From positions 124,001-188,000 of the forward strand of contig NZ_BCNM01000009.1 in NCBI RefSeq assembly GCF_001514495.1: DNA of 64,000 nt, given 5' to 3'. The DNA is from Paenibacillus pabuli NBRC 13638. Lineage in GTDB: Bacteria > Bacillota > Bacilli > Paenibacillales > Paenibacillaceae. Within the stretch, counting starts at the first letter, position 1. Every line of letters starts with the position of its first letter. Under the pieces are notes generated by a model that did no database searches, was not told the DNA's origin, and saw only the letters and a list, made by a program, of their open reading frames with translations. A program made the position numbers and the translations under genes. Of the stretch, positions 33,900 through 43,646 are shown piece by piece.

Positions 33900-35576
33900 T
33901 TATACAGATTCGGACGGAAGTGGAATGACGACCGTTACCGACGTTCCCTTACGGGATGAACTTGCAAGTTCGAGGCTGCCGCCCAGTGATTGGGCACGTT
34001 CCCTCATGATCGAGAGACCAAGTGAAGTGGCGGGCATGGCTTCACGCCTTTTGGCCCCGCCCTTCCCACGATCTGTTACCGTCAATATTGCTTCATTCCC
34101 GCTTAACTGAAGAGTGATCTCAGCGGAAGTGACTCCCGCGTGTTTACGTATATTATTGAGCGCTTCCTGTCCAATGCGCCACAACTCTTCCTCAATGCTT
34201 CGAGGCAAGGAACGCATCCCTGTTCGTGTTACAACGACCTGAAGCCCTTGCCCTGTACCATATTCCTGCAATGCACTGAGCAGACCAGACTCCAGACCCG
34301 CTGGGCGCAGCTGCATGATCAGGGTGCGCATCTCCTTCAATGCTTCCTGCGACAATGAGCGAATATCCTTCATGGCTTCCGCTGCCGGATGCAGTTGTTC
34401 TTGTTCTGAACCAGCCAGCATGCTCTCCGCACCTTTGGCTGTCAAAGACAAGGAGAACAGAATCTGATTCACCGAGTCATGCAAATCCCGGGCCAGTCGG
34501 TTTCGTTCCTCCAATCGGGTCAGCTCCCGGCGTTTATCCACCAGCCTCAAACTTTCCCATGAGGCTGTAATATGCTCAGCCAGTGCATCGAGAACCTCAC
34601 GATCTGCCTGGATGAAATCATTTGCCGAGGCTAATCCAACCACCAGCACTGCCGTTTCGCCAGGAGCACTTAATGGAATGGGAGCGGCCAAGCCCAAGGG
34701 TAGAGCGGACGCATTCACCGTGTTAGGGCATCGTGTAGAAACTTCTTGAATTTCCGGTCCCGACAATATCTCTGCACGGTGAGAATGAATCACACGCTGC
34801 ATATGACTCTCCCCCTCGGAAGAAAGCTCGCAACGTGTCGGCAACTCAGCCTTGCCATGGATATGGGCAGCCTGTACCCGAAAGCTTCCATTCTTCTGGG
34901 AAACGATTGCGACAAAAGGCCAGTCATAATGATGACCCAGCAGCTTGACAACCCTCTTGGCCATATCATCTGCATTGTTGCAATCATTGACTGTCATACC
35001 CAGCGAACGGCTGAACTCCCCCAGCCTGACGTACAGATCTGCACGCCTTTGCTCCGCGCTGTATAATCGCATCCGTTCCATTGCACTGCCGATCTGATAA
35101 GCTACCGCCTGCAGAAGTGCCAGCTCACTATCACTGAAATGCTCTTTCCCCGGAGCAGCAACATTCAGAAGTCCCAGCATTCTCTCCCCCGAGCGCAGCG
35201 GAACCGTTGCATGATGGGTAATGTCATGCGTATCTCCCCATTGATGTTCGACGGCATCCTCCAAACGCTTGCAATTTATAATATTGACGGCATTATCCAA
35301 TCTTCCGTCCCGGAAGCGATTTACGCACCAGCACGAACCGCAGCGCATAGGCTGCTTGTCTTTACGCAGCAGAGCAGGAGGCAGACCGTGATCAGAAATA
35401 CAGGAGTATTCACCCTGCGTACCGATCAGGAACACCCAGCCCGCAGTTAGTCCGGTCAGCTGCAGCAGTTTACCGAGCACTGTCTCCAGCATCAAATTCA
35501 GATCGTTGGACGTATTGAGCGTTTCCGCGATCGTCTTCAGTGTATACATCTCCTGCATCCCGGCTTGTTCCGTCAT
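33900..35576 (-). CDS. GAF-domain sensor histidine kinase (HisKA_3 type)
   Basis: The 558-residue cytosolic kinase has two GAF domains (about residues 20-170 and 185-340), then HisKA_3 with phosphoacceptor His366 in LARDLHDSVNQ, and a C-terminal HATPase (EALNNIRKHA, DRGKGG). There are no membrane segments. In the first GAF domain Cys79, Cys82, Cys84 and Cys102 form a CxxCxC-x17-C set, which could bind a metal or iron-sulphur cluster and sense redox state; that is inference. It pairs with the LuxR-type regulator downstream. Confidence 0.9.
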   Translation of the reverse strand: MTEQAGMQEMYTLKTIAETLNTSNDLNLMLETVLGKLLQLTGLTAGWVFLIGTQGEYSCISDHGLPPALLRKDKQPMRCGSCWCVNRFRDGRLDNAVNIINCKRLEDAVEHQWGDTHDITHHATVPLRSGERMLGLLNVAAPGKEHFSDSELALLQAVAYQIGSAMERMRLYSAEQRRADLYVRLGEFSRSLGMTVNDCNNADDMAKRVVKLLGHHYDWPFVAIVSQKNGSFRVQAAHIHGKAELPTRCELSSEGESHMQRVIHSHRAEILSGPEIQEVSTRCPNTVNASALPLGLAAPIPLSAPGETAVLVVGLASANDFIQADREVLDALAEHITASWESLRLVDKRRELTRLEERNRLARDLHDSVNQILFSLSLTAKGAESMLAGSEQEQLHPAAEAMKDIRSLSQEALKEMRTLIMQLRPAGLESGLLSALQEYGTGQGLQVVVTRTGMRSLPRSIEEELWRIGQEALNNIRKHAGVTSAEITLQLSGNEAILTVTDRGKGGAKRREAMPATSLGLSIMRERAQSLGGSLELASSSRKGTSVTVVIPLPSESV

Positions 35577-35674
35577 GCGGATTCCTCTCCTTTGACTGAT
35601 CCCTAGTGTTGTTGTTCAATTATTGTATACAATCAGCGGAGGATATAAAAGAATGAAGTTCTAGCATTGCATTC

Positions 35675-36163
35675 TCAGCCCAACTTCTGACGTTCTTTGC
35701 GAGACACAGATAATGGTTCCATATTCATCAGACCACGGTCGGACAAGGCCAGCGCCATTTTATAGAAAGCACGCGTGCGAATCTTCGTATACGTATCCTT
35801 ACTGACTGGCGGATCAAAAACATGGTTATACACTTTATAGTCAAATACATCGTCATCCTTCAGATAGCGTTCTCTAACGAGCACACGCTCCTTCTCGCTC
35901 AAACGGGACACCACAAAATCAATCGTATCGCAGTAAGCCTGACGTGCACGCTGCACATCCACATTATAAATTGCCGTTCTGGCAGTGGAGTCCCCGGTCA
36001 CATTCGTTGCACCATGGAGACGCTCTGCATAACTCGCCGTCACCATCACCTCTCGTTCTTCAAAAGCAATCGTTTTATAAATTCGGTATTTTTCCAGCGC
36101 AGCTTCAACAGCAGTCTGTGTTTTGCGTCGGTCCAATTCGGGCAGCATCAGTTCCATATTCAT
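35675..36163 (-). CDS. ArpU-family phage late-gene regulator
   Basis: The 162-residue protein shows the ArpU-type layout: LDRRKTQTAVEAALEKYRIY at the start, a helical middle, and the sigma-like C-terminal part with SRLSEKERVLVRERYLKDDD and SKDTYTKIRTRAFYKMALAL. ArpU and the related Xpf-type proteins switch on late phage genes. There is no phage structural gene next to it; the nearest is the tail operon 10 kb away. A role as activator of that operon is a hypothesis. Confidence 0.82.
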   Translation of the reverse strand: MNMELMLPELDRRKTQTAVEAALEKYRIYKTIAFEEREVMVTASYAERLHGATNVTGDSTARTAIYNVDVQRARQAYCDTIDFVVSRLSEKERVLVRERYLKDDDVFDYKVYNHVFDPPVSKDTYTKIRTRAFYKMALALSDRGLMNMEPLSVSRKERQKLG

Positions 36164-36224
36164 TCTCCTCCTCTAACATTCGTTATAGAATGAAAGTCTA
36201 GTAGCTCCGCATGTTCGACTCCGA

Positions 36225-36385
36225 TGACAGAAAAATCTTACGATCGCTGTTATCCCCAGATTTTTTTTGATTATATTTTCTAATGTAAAAATCTAGTGAT
36301 GGCCTATGCTTTCGACGTAGCTTTCTTACAGAAAGCTTTTAGGCGAGCGCTTCGCTTCTCCAGCTTTTTTCTGTCCTCTTCGTTT
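36225..36385 (+). repeat. Dispersed structured repeat, copy D (long form)
   Basis: It shares GATCGCTGTTATCCCCAGAT and GGCGAGCGCTTCGCTTC with the other copies. It has an extra 40-bp segment holding the hairpin AGCTTTCTTACAGAAAGCT, also present in copy E. Its ends are GACAGAAAAA and TTTTTTCTGTC: different from the other copies yet still complementary to each other. Confidence 0.75.
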
Positions 36386-36848
36386 TGCGTAACTTAAAGT
36401 TCATTCTATAAAAGTTAAACTCGCATTCATCTCATCTTTATTAGGGTTATCCAGTTCTCTGAAATCATAACGGCATTTTTCAAGTTTTCCCTGTTGCCTT
36501 TTGGAATCATTTCCGAGCAGCCAGGAATCGGAAAAGAAAAAATCACTTTCTCTCCATCATGCAACTTGTCTCAACTTTACATTTTGTTCGTATTTTGTTC
36601 GTATTTCTATTTGAGGATACCACTTTCTGGAGATCGGAGTAAACCTTCATTTTGGGTCGTTTTAAGGATAAAATAAAACCCTCGCTCTCATTTCCTTTAC
36701 CTTTTGGCATAATTGTTTCATATCTCTTTACCTAATGGTATATATACGATATAGTACAGATAATTAAAGATCCTCGTATAAGTCATTTGATTTTTATTAA
36801 GAAGCTACCGAGAATTTGACCTGTATCGTGTTTAGGTACATATCACGA
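36386..36848. other. Non-coding gap between repeat copies D and E
   Basis: About 460 AT-rich bases without a credible gene. The segment around 36740-36770 (GGTATATATACGATATAGTA) is promoter-like. It is bounded by two repeat copies in opposite orientation. Confidence 0.4.
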
Positions 36849-37024
36849 ACGTAGTGAAGGAGACGGAATCGATTCTGAAGAAGCGAAGCGTTCGCCTAAA
36901 AGCTTTCTGAAAGAAAGCTACATCGGAAGCATACGCTATCACCGGATTTCTCCCTTTTAGGAAAGAGAAACAATGAAATCTGGGGATAACAGCGATCGAA
37001 AGAACGATCCGAATCCGGAACGGG
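36849..37024 (-). repeat. Dispersed structured repeat, copy E (long form, inverted)
   Basis: On the minus strand it reads CCGGATTCGGATCGTTCTTT, CGATCGCTGTTATCCCCAGA, a CCTAAAAGGG hairpin, the extra segment with AGCTTTCTTTCAGAAAGCT, GGCGAACGCTTCGCTTC, and AGAATCGATTCCGTC. It is the best preserved long copy, placed 88 bp before the repressor gene. Confidence 0.85.
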
Positions 37025-37111
37025 CATAGAGTGCACATCTACCTCCCCCGTCCAACTGTCTTCTTAATAATTTTCAATATACTTGTACGAATCAAAGGAG
37101 TGGCATGAATT

Positions 37112-37555
37112 GTGGAACACGCTTTTGGTCCTTATCTAAAAAAACTGCGCGAGCAGCAGGGATACAGCATCAACCAGCTCGCTGAAGCAGCAGGAATCAG
37201 CAATTCCCAAATTTCACGTATTGAGAATGGGGTTCGCGGCATTCCAAAGCCTGCCACCATCCGCAAAATCTCTGACGCCCTCTCCGTTCCCTACGCGGAT
37301 ATGATGAAACAGGCGGGATATCTTGAAGCCGCAAACACCGCAGCCGAACTTCAGGAAGTCCCGGAATGGGCAACCTACAAGGATCGCCGGGATTTCAAGA
37401 AAATGCTGGAAGATGAGGATGATCTGATGTTTGACGGCATCCCGCTGGATGACGAGGACAAGAAACGAATCAAAGATGTACTGACAGGTCTGTTCTGGGA
37501 AGCCAAGCAGATGAACAAACACAAAAAAACGAACGAGTCGGATGAGCGGCCATGA
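37112..37555 (+). CDS. Cro/C1-type repressor (Xre family, ImmR-like)
   Basis: The 147-residue protein has an N-terminal HTH (LKKLREQQGYSINQLAEAAG, ISNSQISRIENGVRG) and an acidic C-terminal tail (DRRDFKKMLEDEDDLMFDGI). The start is GTG at 37112, 11 nt after AAAGGAG. The gene 42 bp downstream encodes an ImmA/IrrE-type protease. In ICEBs1-like systems such a protease cleaves its partner repressor after DNA damage, so this pair is probably an inducible switch. Confidence 0.88.
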   Translation: MEHAFGPYLKKLREQQGYSINQLAEAAGISNSQISRIENGVRGIPKPATIRKISDALSVPYADMMKQAGYLEAANTAAELQEVPEWATYKDRRDFKKMLEDEDDLMFDGIPLDDEDKKRIKDVLTGLFWEAKQMNKHKKTNESDERP

Positions 37556-37597
37556 GGCATTGCAAGCTGAACAAAATGAAGCAGCAGGTGAGATGAT

Positions 37598-38005
37598 ATG
37601 GATGACATTGTAACAAAGCTGATTCGAAAACACCGGACGAACTGCCCATTCAGCATTGCCAGAGCCATTGGAATACAGATCCGGTTCACGAATCTGGGCA
37701 AGTCCACCAAAGGACTGTATTTCCGAAAGCTCCGTCGCAGATTTATCGTCATTCACAATGATTTACCGCCGGAATGGCAGCGTTTTGTGTGCGCCCATGA
37801 ACTTGGACATGACCGATTGCACAAAGGTATAAACCGATTTTTTCTGGAAGAGCACTCCTACTTTGCCCCAGGTAAACTGGAAAGACAGGCCAATCGTTTT
37901 GCAATTCAACTTCTGACTTCCGGGGTCATGCCTGAACCCGATGAATCACTGGAAAAATTTTGTTTGCGTACAGGACTGCCACGTGAAGTGCAGCATTTTT
38001 TTTAG
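37598..38005 (+). CDS. ImmA/IrrE-family metallo-endopeptidase
   Basis: The 135-residue protein has the zinc-protease motif HELGH in VCAHELGHDRLHKGINRFFL, preceded by a short N-terminal region (RKLRRRFIVIHNDLPPEWQR) and followed by KLERQANRFAIQLL. ImmA-type enzymes degrade cognate Xre repressors. It is cotranscribed with the repressor gene upstream; its targets elsewhere in the genome are unknown. Confidence 0.9.
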   Translation: MDDIVTKLIRKHRTNCPFSIARAIGIQIRFTNLGKSTKGLYFRKLRRRFIVIHNDLPPEWQRFVCAHELGHDRLHKGINRFFLEEHSYFAPGKLERQANRFAIQLLTSGVMPEPDESLEKFCLRTGLPREVQHFF

Positions 38006-38196
38006 CCTTTTTCCAGAACATACGTTCCTGACAAATCTAGTTCTATCTACATCTTCCACCAAGAGAATCAGATGTCACTTTCAGGTTACTTATTTTTACG
38101 CAAATCACGAGATTTCCTAAATATAGTCTGGTAAAATACAACATGAGTTGTGCAAACACTCAAGAAATGATTATTTTGGGGAGGTTACGGATTTAT

Positions 38197-39996
38197 ATGA
38201 AAATCTGGAAGACTTACGTTTCACTTCTGCTAACGCTCTGTCTGCTGTTTGGCAGTGTGGGCATCGCTGCAGCTGCAACGGATACCACGCCGGGCACAGG
38301 TAAGCACATTACGATTCTACATACGAATGACACGCACGCACGCGCAGTGGAGTCCTCACCTGCGATGGGTTTCGCCAAAGTAGCTGGCATTGCGGACAAA
38401 TACCGTAACGAAAACCCAAATACCCTTTTGCTGGATGCCGGAGATGCTGTGCATGGTACAACTTTTGCCACACTCGTTAACGGCGAAAGCATTGTTAAAG
38501 TGATGAACGAAATCGGTTATCAAGCCATCGTACCGGGTAACCATGAATTCAACTACGGTTCTGAGCGCCTCATCGAACTTGCGGATATGATGAACTTCCC
38601 CATGCTCAGTGCCAATGTGAAAAAGAAAGACGGAACTCGTCTCTTCGATCCTTACCTCATTAAAGAAGTAGATGGCGTGAAGATCGGTATCATTGCGCTG
38701 ACTACACCGGAAACGATGTACAAAACGAATCCGAAAAATGTGGAAGGTCTTGATATTACAGACCCAACTGCGGAAGCCAAAGTTCTCGTGAACGAAATTC
38801 GCAGCAAAGTAGATGTTGTTGTTGTTTTGGGACACCTTGGACAAGACGCGTCCAGCACGGATACTAGCTTCAAAGTGGTGAAAGAAGTCCCGGGCATTGA
38901 CGTATTCATCGACGGGCACAGCCATACGGTTCTGCAAGACGGTCTTGTATCCGATAACGGAACATTGATTGCCAGCGCTGGAGAGTATACCAACTTTGTA
39001 GGTGTGATCGACCTGTGGGTAGATGGTGGCAAAGTAACGAAAAAACAAGCAACACTGATCGATGAAACGGAAGCAAAAGATATCAAGCCCAATGAGAAAG
39101 TAGCCGCATTGGTGAATTCCATTCAGAAAGAACAAGAACCGATTCTCAAAGAAGAAGTAGCCAATACAGCGATTCTGCTGGACGGCAAACGGGAGCAAGT
39201 ACGTGCAGGTGAAACGAACCTGGGTGACCTGCTGGCAGATGCCATTCGTGATGTCAGCAAAGCCGATATCGCACTCACAAACGGTGGCGGTATCCGTTCT
39301 TCCATTGAAAAAGGGATCGTTACTAAAGGGGATATCATTACTGTACTTCCTTTTGGTAATCAGGTTGTAACGCTTGAAGTAAAAGGCTCCGACGTACTGG
39401 CAGCCCTGGAAAATGGCGTAGCATCGTATCCGGAACCAAGCGGTGGATTCCCGCAAGTATCTGGCATGACATTCAGCATTGATTCTTCTGCTGCAAAAGG
39501 CAGTCGTGTACACTCCGTCATGATTGGCGATAAAGCTCTTGATCCAAAAGCAACGTACACACTGGCTACGAATGATTTCACGGCTGTTGGTGGCGATGAG
39601 TACACCATGTTCGCGAAATACACAACGTCAGGCATGTACGGAGCGATGGATGAAGCATTGATCGAATACATGCAAAAACTGGGCGCTGTCACGATCAAAA
39701 CAGACGGCCGGATCAAGGAAGCCAAAGCTCCTGCGGTTGAGCCGGAAGCTCCTTCGACAGAAACACCAGCACCAACTGCACCGAAGCCGGAAACACCAAA
39801 ACCAGAAACACCATCGAAACCGACACCAAGCAAACCAGCTCCTGCCAAATTGCATGTGGTTAAATCTGGGGATTCCCTGTACTCCATCTCCAAAAAATAC
39901 GGCACAACATGGCAGACGCTGCAAAAGCTGAACCATATCAAAAATCCACACTGGATTTATCCAGGTCAACAATTGAAGCTGCCCGCAGCTTCTTAA
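38197..39996 (+). CDS. Secreted 5'-nucleotidase/metallophosphoesterase with C-terminal LysM
   Basis: The 599-residue protein has a signal peptide ([20 protein letters not shown]), the UshA-type metallophosphatase motifs [28 protein letters not shown] and DGHSHTVL, and the 5'-nucleotidase C-terminal domain with [12 protein letters not shown] and [18 protein letters not shown] Pro/Thr/Lys-rich linker and one LysM ([20 protein letters not shown]) close it. It probably releases nucleosides and phosphate while held on the wall. ATG at 38197 follows GGGGAGGT. Confidence 0.93.
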   Translation: MKIWKTYVSLLLTLCLLFGSVGIAAAATDTTPGTGKHITILHTNDTHARAVESSPAMGFAKVAGIADKYRNENPNTLLLDAGDAVHGTTFATLVNGESIVKVMNEIGYQAIVPGNHEFNYGSERLIELADMMNFPMLSANVKKKDGTRLFDPYLIKEVDGVKIGIIALTTPETMYKTNPKNVEGLDITDPTAEAKVLVNEIRSKVDVVVVLGHLGQDASSTDTSFKVVKEVPGIDVFIDGHSHTVLQDGLVSDNGTLIASAGEYTNFVGVIDLWVDGGKVTKKQATLIDETEAKDIKPNEKVAALVNSIQKEQEPILKEEVANTAILLDGKREQVRAGETNLGDLLADAIRDVSKADIALTNGGGIRSSIEKGIVTKGDIITVLPFGNQVVTLEVKGSDVLAALENGVASYPEPSGGFPQVSGMTFSIDSSAAKGSRVHSVMIGDKALDPKATYTLATNDFTAVGGDEYTMFAKYTTSGMYGAMDEALIEYMQKLGAVTIKTDGRIKEAKAPAVEPEAPSTETPAPTAPKPETPKPETPSKPTPSKPAPAKLHVVKSGDSLYSISKKYGTTWQTLQKLNHIKNPHWIYPGQQLKLPAAS

Positions 39997-40068
39997 GCTC
40001 CCATAAGAGCAGCACGGTTCAATCGGATCCATGGTGCATCTGCATCTGAAATGGTTGTACCGGCACAA

Positions 40069-40115
40069 CAAAGGGTGACTCTCATACCGCTATAAGCGGC
40101 TGAGGGTCACCCTTT
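40069..40115 (+). terminator. Hairpin after the nucleotidase gene
   Basis: AAAGGGTGAC(T)CTC ... GAG(G)GTCACCCTTT with an inner CCGCT/AGCGG stem. The T run after it is weak, so it may act as a stabilising 3' hairpin as well as a terminator. Confidence 0.65.
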
Positions 40116-40612
40116 CCAATATGCCATTTCCCGTCTTCTGACGGGATCTTATGAAGCTGGGTATACCCTGTTTATGGGAATATAGCTTTGCTGTAAAATA
40201 AATCCTCCTACTGTCTTCCTGTTCCAGCCTCATCCCCGTACCTAAAACATGGACTATAGCAGAAACTCGCATAATTGCCATTCCTGTAAGGTTATCTGCC
40301 ATTCAGAAGATAATGATTTGCAGCGATGTTTTGCATATTTGCACATCCATACCTTCGCGAATACCATGCGGAGACTTCCTTAAATCCAAAATCGTTGTAT
40401 ACAGAATACAATTGTCTAAAGGATAGTCATTAGGTATGATATAGTGCGAAATCTCAGCTTAATCGTATGTCTATAGCCCTCTTTTTAAAGCTTAATCCTG
40501 TGACTCAGCCTCAAAAATAGTTTACCGCATAATAATTGGACCTATTATTTACGCTAATATTATTCGGCGGTCCCTAAGATTTTTTCACCTATGGACAGAG
40601 ATTTTTTCCAGG
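40116..40612. other. Non-coding gap before the convergent proS gene
   Basis: About 500 bp with no supportable coding frame; a 70-codon minus-strand frame at 40090-40302 has no ribosome site or family features. GGACC/GGTCC arms near 40538-40573 could form a weak proS 3' hairpin. Confidence 0.4.
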
Positions 40613-42388
40613 TTAAACCTGTGCCTTCACATACATTATAGCTTCTTGAGCAGTCATGCCCTTCCGCTTAGTTTCACCTGATGCTGCCAGCGCATGTGAT
40701 CCCAATTCAACCTGCCCGTCGGCTGCTCCGCGCCCAATTACAATCTGAACAGGCAATCCGATCAATTCCGCATCCTTGAACTTCACCCCTGGCCGCTCAT
40801 CCCGATCGTCTACAAGAACAGCGTATCCTGCATCCAGGAGCTGTTGTTCCAAATCAAGTGTAAGCTGGCGCTGCTGCTCGTCTTTCCAGCTAACAGCAAT
40901 CAGATGGACATGATATGGAGCGATAGCAGCCGGCCAACGGATGCCATCTTCCCCAGCGTATTGTTCGGCTATAGCAGCCATGAGTCTAGATACACCAATA
41001 CCGTAACACCCCATTACAGGCGCACACTGACGTCCGTTTCGATCCAGGAATGATGCGCCCATCGCATCGCTGTATTTGGTTCCAAGTTTGAAGATATGCC
41101 CCACTTCAATGCCTTTTGTGAATACGAGCTTTTCTCCACAAGTTGGGCAACCATCACCCTCAGCGGCGAAGCGGATTCGTTCTACTTTGTCCAAAGCAAA
41201 GTCCTTACCCGGGCGTACATTGGAGTAGTGTACATCGATTTCATTGGCTCCTGTAATTGCATATTCCATAGCAGCCACATCCGCATCTACTACCATCGGC
41301 AGAGCCAGCCCAACAGGACCCAGGAAACCTACCGTCAGATTGGGATGCTTGGCAAGTGACGCCTCATCAGCCAGCATCAATTCTTCCGCACCCAATACCT
41401 GCTTTAGTGCAATATCATTCAGCTCATGATCGCCGCGAACAAGCGCAGCGACCAACTGACCATCGGCTTGATAAAGCAACGTTTTGATCATATGCTGAGC
41501 ATCCTCGCCGACAAAAGCACTTAGTTCAGCAATTGTACGCACCCCTGGAGTTTGGATTCGAACCAACCTGTTCGCTGTTTCCTGATCCAATTGATGGGCC
41601 ATAGCAGAATCATCAGAACCGGAAGTAGCTTCTTCATCTGATGCAACTCTCGGGGAAGAACCGGAAGCCTGATATCCGGCTTTCTCCAGATTTGCGGCGT
41701 ATCCACAGTGTTTGCAGGTTACAATGGTGTCTTCCCCCACATCGGCTAGTGCCATGAACTCATGAGTCTCCCCCTGCCCCCCAATGGTTCCTGCATCCGC
41801 CTCTACCCGGATATACTCCAGACCGCATCGCTCCAGAATTCGGGAATATGCGGTATTCATCGCCTGATAGGTACGATCCAGCTCTTCCCAGTCGGAAGCA
41901 AAGGAATAGGCATCCTTCATGATGAACTCCCGGCCGCGCAGCAATCCGAATCTCGGGCGACGCTCATCTCTGAATTTGGTGCCAATCTGATAAAGTGTGA
42001 ACGGCAGCTTCCGATAGGAGTTCACCTCATCGCGAGCCAGCGCCGTTATCACTTCTTCATGAGTTGGTCCGAGGGCGAACTCGCGTGCATGACGATCCTT
42101 CAGCCGCATCAACTCAGGTCCATATTGCGTGTATCTTCCGGATTCCTCCCACAACTCGGCTGGCTGCATGATTGGCAGCAATACTTCCTGGCAGCCCGCC
42201 CGGTCCATCTCTTCGCGAACGATCCGTTCCACATTCAGTAATATACGCCGACCTAAAGGCAAATAGCTGTATATCCCCGCTGCCAGCTGGCGAATCATGC
42301 CGGAACGCAGTAACCAACGATGTCCTGCTGCATCGGCCTCTGCCGGTGCTTCACGTAATGTTGGAACAAGCATTTCACTTTGACGCAT
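40613..42388 (-). CDS. proS: Prolyl-tRNA synthetase (bacterial type with editing insert)
   Basis: The 591-residue class II synthetase shows motif 1 around MRQLAAGIYSYLPLGRRILL-like residues near 35, motif 2 (FRDERRPRFGLLRGREFIMK), the long INS editing domain (about 225-400), motif 3 (MGCYGIGVSRLMAA) and the anticodon-binding domain (LDAGYAVLVDDRDERPGVKF). It charges tRNA-Pro. ATG at 42388 follows GAGGTG; GTG at 42397 is the alternative. A T-box leader lies directly upstream. Confidence 0.96.
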   Translation of the reverse strand: MRQSEMLVPTLREAPAEADAAGHRWLLRSGMIRQLAAGIYSYLPLGRRILLNVERIVREEMDRAGCQEVLLPIMQPAELWEESGRYTQYGPELMRLKDRHAREFALGPTHEEVITALARDEVNSYRKLPFTLYQIGTKFRDERRPRFGLLRGREFIMKDAYSFASDWEELDRTYQAMNTAYSRILERCGLEYIRVEADAGTIGGQGETHEFMALADVGEDTIVTCKHCGYAANLEKAGYQASGSSPRVASDEEATSGSDDSAMAHQLDQETANRLVRIQTPGVRTIAELSAFVGEDAQHMIKTLLYQADGQLVAALVRGDHELNDIALKQVLGAEELMLADEASLAKHPNLTVGFLGPVGLALPMVVDADVAAMEYAITGANEIDVHYSNVRPGKDFALDKVERIRFAAEGDGCPTCGEKLVFTKGIEVGHIFKLGTKYSDAMGASFLDRNGRQCAPVMGCYGIGVSRLMAAIAEQYAGEDGIRWPAAIAPYHVHLIAVSWKDEQQRQLTLDLEQQLLDAGYAVLVDDRDERPGVKFKDAELIGLPVQIVIGRGAADGQVELGSHALAASGETKRKGMTAQEAIMYVKAQV

Positions 42389-42440
42389 CTTGCACACCTC
42401 TTGTCTTCAGAATGTATTGTAAATCAGGTTATAAACAGCA

Positions 42441-42770
42441 AAAAGACACATCCGTCAAGGGACGAATGTGTCGTGGTACCACCCTTATTTAACTGCGTTT
42501 ATCGATTCCGGTTTGCACCAGATCTTCCTGGGCCATCTCCATCACCGCTTCTGTTCGCAACTTTTGCGATTCGAAGGTTGCAGTCCTTCTGAGCGTAACG
42601 GGCCCATCCGGCGGAGGTTGCAACCCATAGGTTATCTGCTCCGCAGCTCGCGAGGTAGGAATTATGAAGCAGCAGCAGAAACCTTGCACTACGTGGTTTC
42701 CTCTCTGTAGAAGCTGACTAACGTAATTATGTCCTCGTTGATCGCTGTTATCATTTTTGCTCACCTTAGT
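42441..42770 (-). promoter_or_regulatory. T-box leader of proS
   Basis: The minus strand carries the T-box core AGGGTGGTACCACG (42486-42473), followed by a terminator stem GACACATTCGTCCC...GGATGTGTC with TTTTTG (42472-42441). Upstream is a stem I region with an AGAGA-like box (CTACAGAGAGG). CCT in ATTCCTACCTCG is a possible proline specifier codon. T-boxes read uncharged tRNA to permit read-through when proline charging falls. The specifier assignment is tentative; the T-box call is firm. Confidence 0.93.
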
Positions 42771-42911
42771 ACATTTACAAGAAATTGTCAACCACACAGT
42801 TACATCCCATTTCCTAAAATGAATTACCGAGCGATGGCTGACATGGCTGTGCGTTCCCTGTAATATAGAGAAATAGAAACCAATGTATTAAATGATAAAG
42901 GAGTTAGTCCT

Positions 42912-43580
42912 ATGCCATATATTATCTATGATCTTGAATTCACGGTAAGCCGCAATACTCGTTACTCTTCGGAAATTATAGATATTGGTGCCGTCAAAGT
43001 CACAGAAGGTGAGAACGGCCTGTGCGTTTCAGACACGTTCCATACTTATGTTCGTCCTTCCAATAAATCCGTTCTGTCAACCGACACGGTTCAATTTACG
43101 GGCATTACCCAGAAGGATATCGATGCAGCCCCTCTTTTTCCAGAAGCATTGAATCAATTTAGGGCCTGGATGGGAAGTGAACCTTATTACATGTGCTCCT
43201 GGGGACCGGATGATCGCAGCAAACTGATCTCTCATTGCCGCACACATCAACTCGATGTCGCCTGGATCACCAACCATAATGATCTCCAGCAGCAATGGTC
43301 ACGTACAGTGCGCAGGGAAGGAAAATTCCGTCAACTTGGACTCGCCCAGGCGCTTGAGTTGTGCGGAATTGAATTCGACGGTACACAACACCGTGCATTG
43401 GATGATGCCATCAATACAGCCAAAGTGTTCATGCACCAATTTGACCAATTTAACCTGGAAACGAATTGTGCAGCTGATGATGAAGGTATAACATCCAAAG
43501 TGGTCTATTCCAGTAGTGTTGATGAAGATAAAGAATCCCCTTTTGGCAATCTGGCACACCTCTTCAAAGCCAAAGAGTAA
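42912..43580 (+). CDS. DEDDh 3'-5' exonuclease (KapD/ERI-1-like)
   Basis: The 222-residue protein has ExoI DxE in IYDLEFTVSR, the Asp of the second exonuclease motif around MCSWGPDDRSKL, and the third motif QHRALDDAINTAKVF. It lies closest to KapD-like exonucleases, in which KapD was described as an inhibitor of the KinA pathway to sporulation; that role is not proven here. A poorly conserved C-terminal tail of about 40 residues follows. It stands alone. Confidence 0.88.
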   Translation: MPYIIYDLEFTVSRNTRYSSEIIDIGAVKVTEGENGLCVSDTFHTYVRPSNKSVLSTDTVQFTGITQKDIDAAPLFPEALNQFRAWMGSEPYYMCSWGPDDRSKLISHCRTHQLDVAWITNHNDLQQQWSRTVRREGKFRQLGLAQALELCGIEFDGTQHRALDDAINTAKVFMHQFDQFNLETNCAADDEGITSKVVYSSSVDEDKESPFGNLAHLFKAKE

Positions 43581-43646
43581 TTCAATTCCACTCCGTTCTT
43601 ATGAATAAAAGAAAAAGCAAGAGTGTCTGGCTGGCAGGGTCAGGTT

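Noticed and set aside
38356-39513. 385-codon minus-strand frame opposite the 5'-nucleotidase gene
   Set aside because: Shadow frame with unnatural composition; the plus strand encodes an unmistakable UshA-type enzyme.
40090-40302. 70-codon minus-strand frame downstream of proS
   Set aside because: No ribosome site, overlaps the nucleotidase terminator, no recognisable features.
42735-42757. TTGATCGCTGTTATCA resembling the core of the dispersed repeat
   Set aside because: Only about 14 bases match, with no flanking similarity; it lies in the 5' part of the proS T-box leader.
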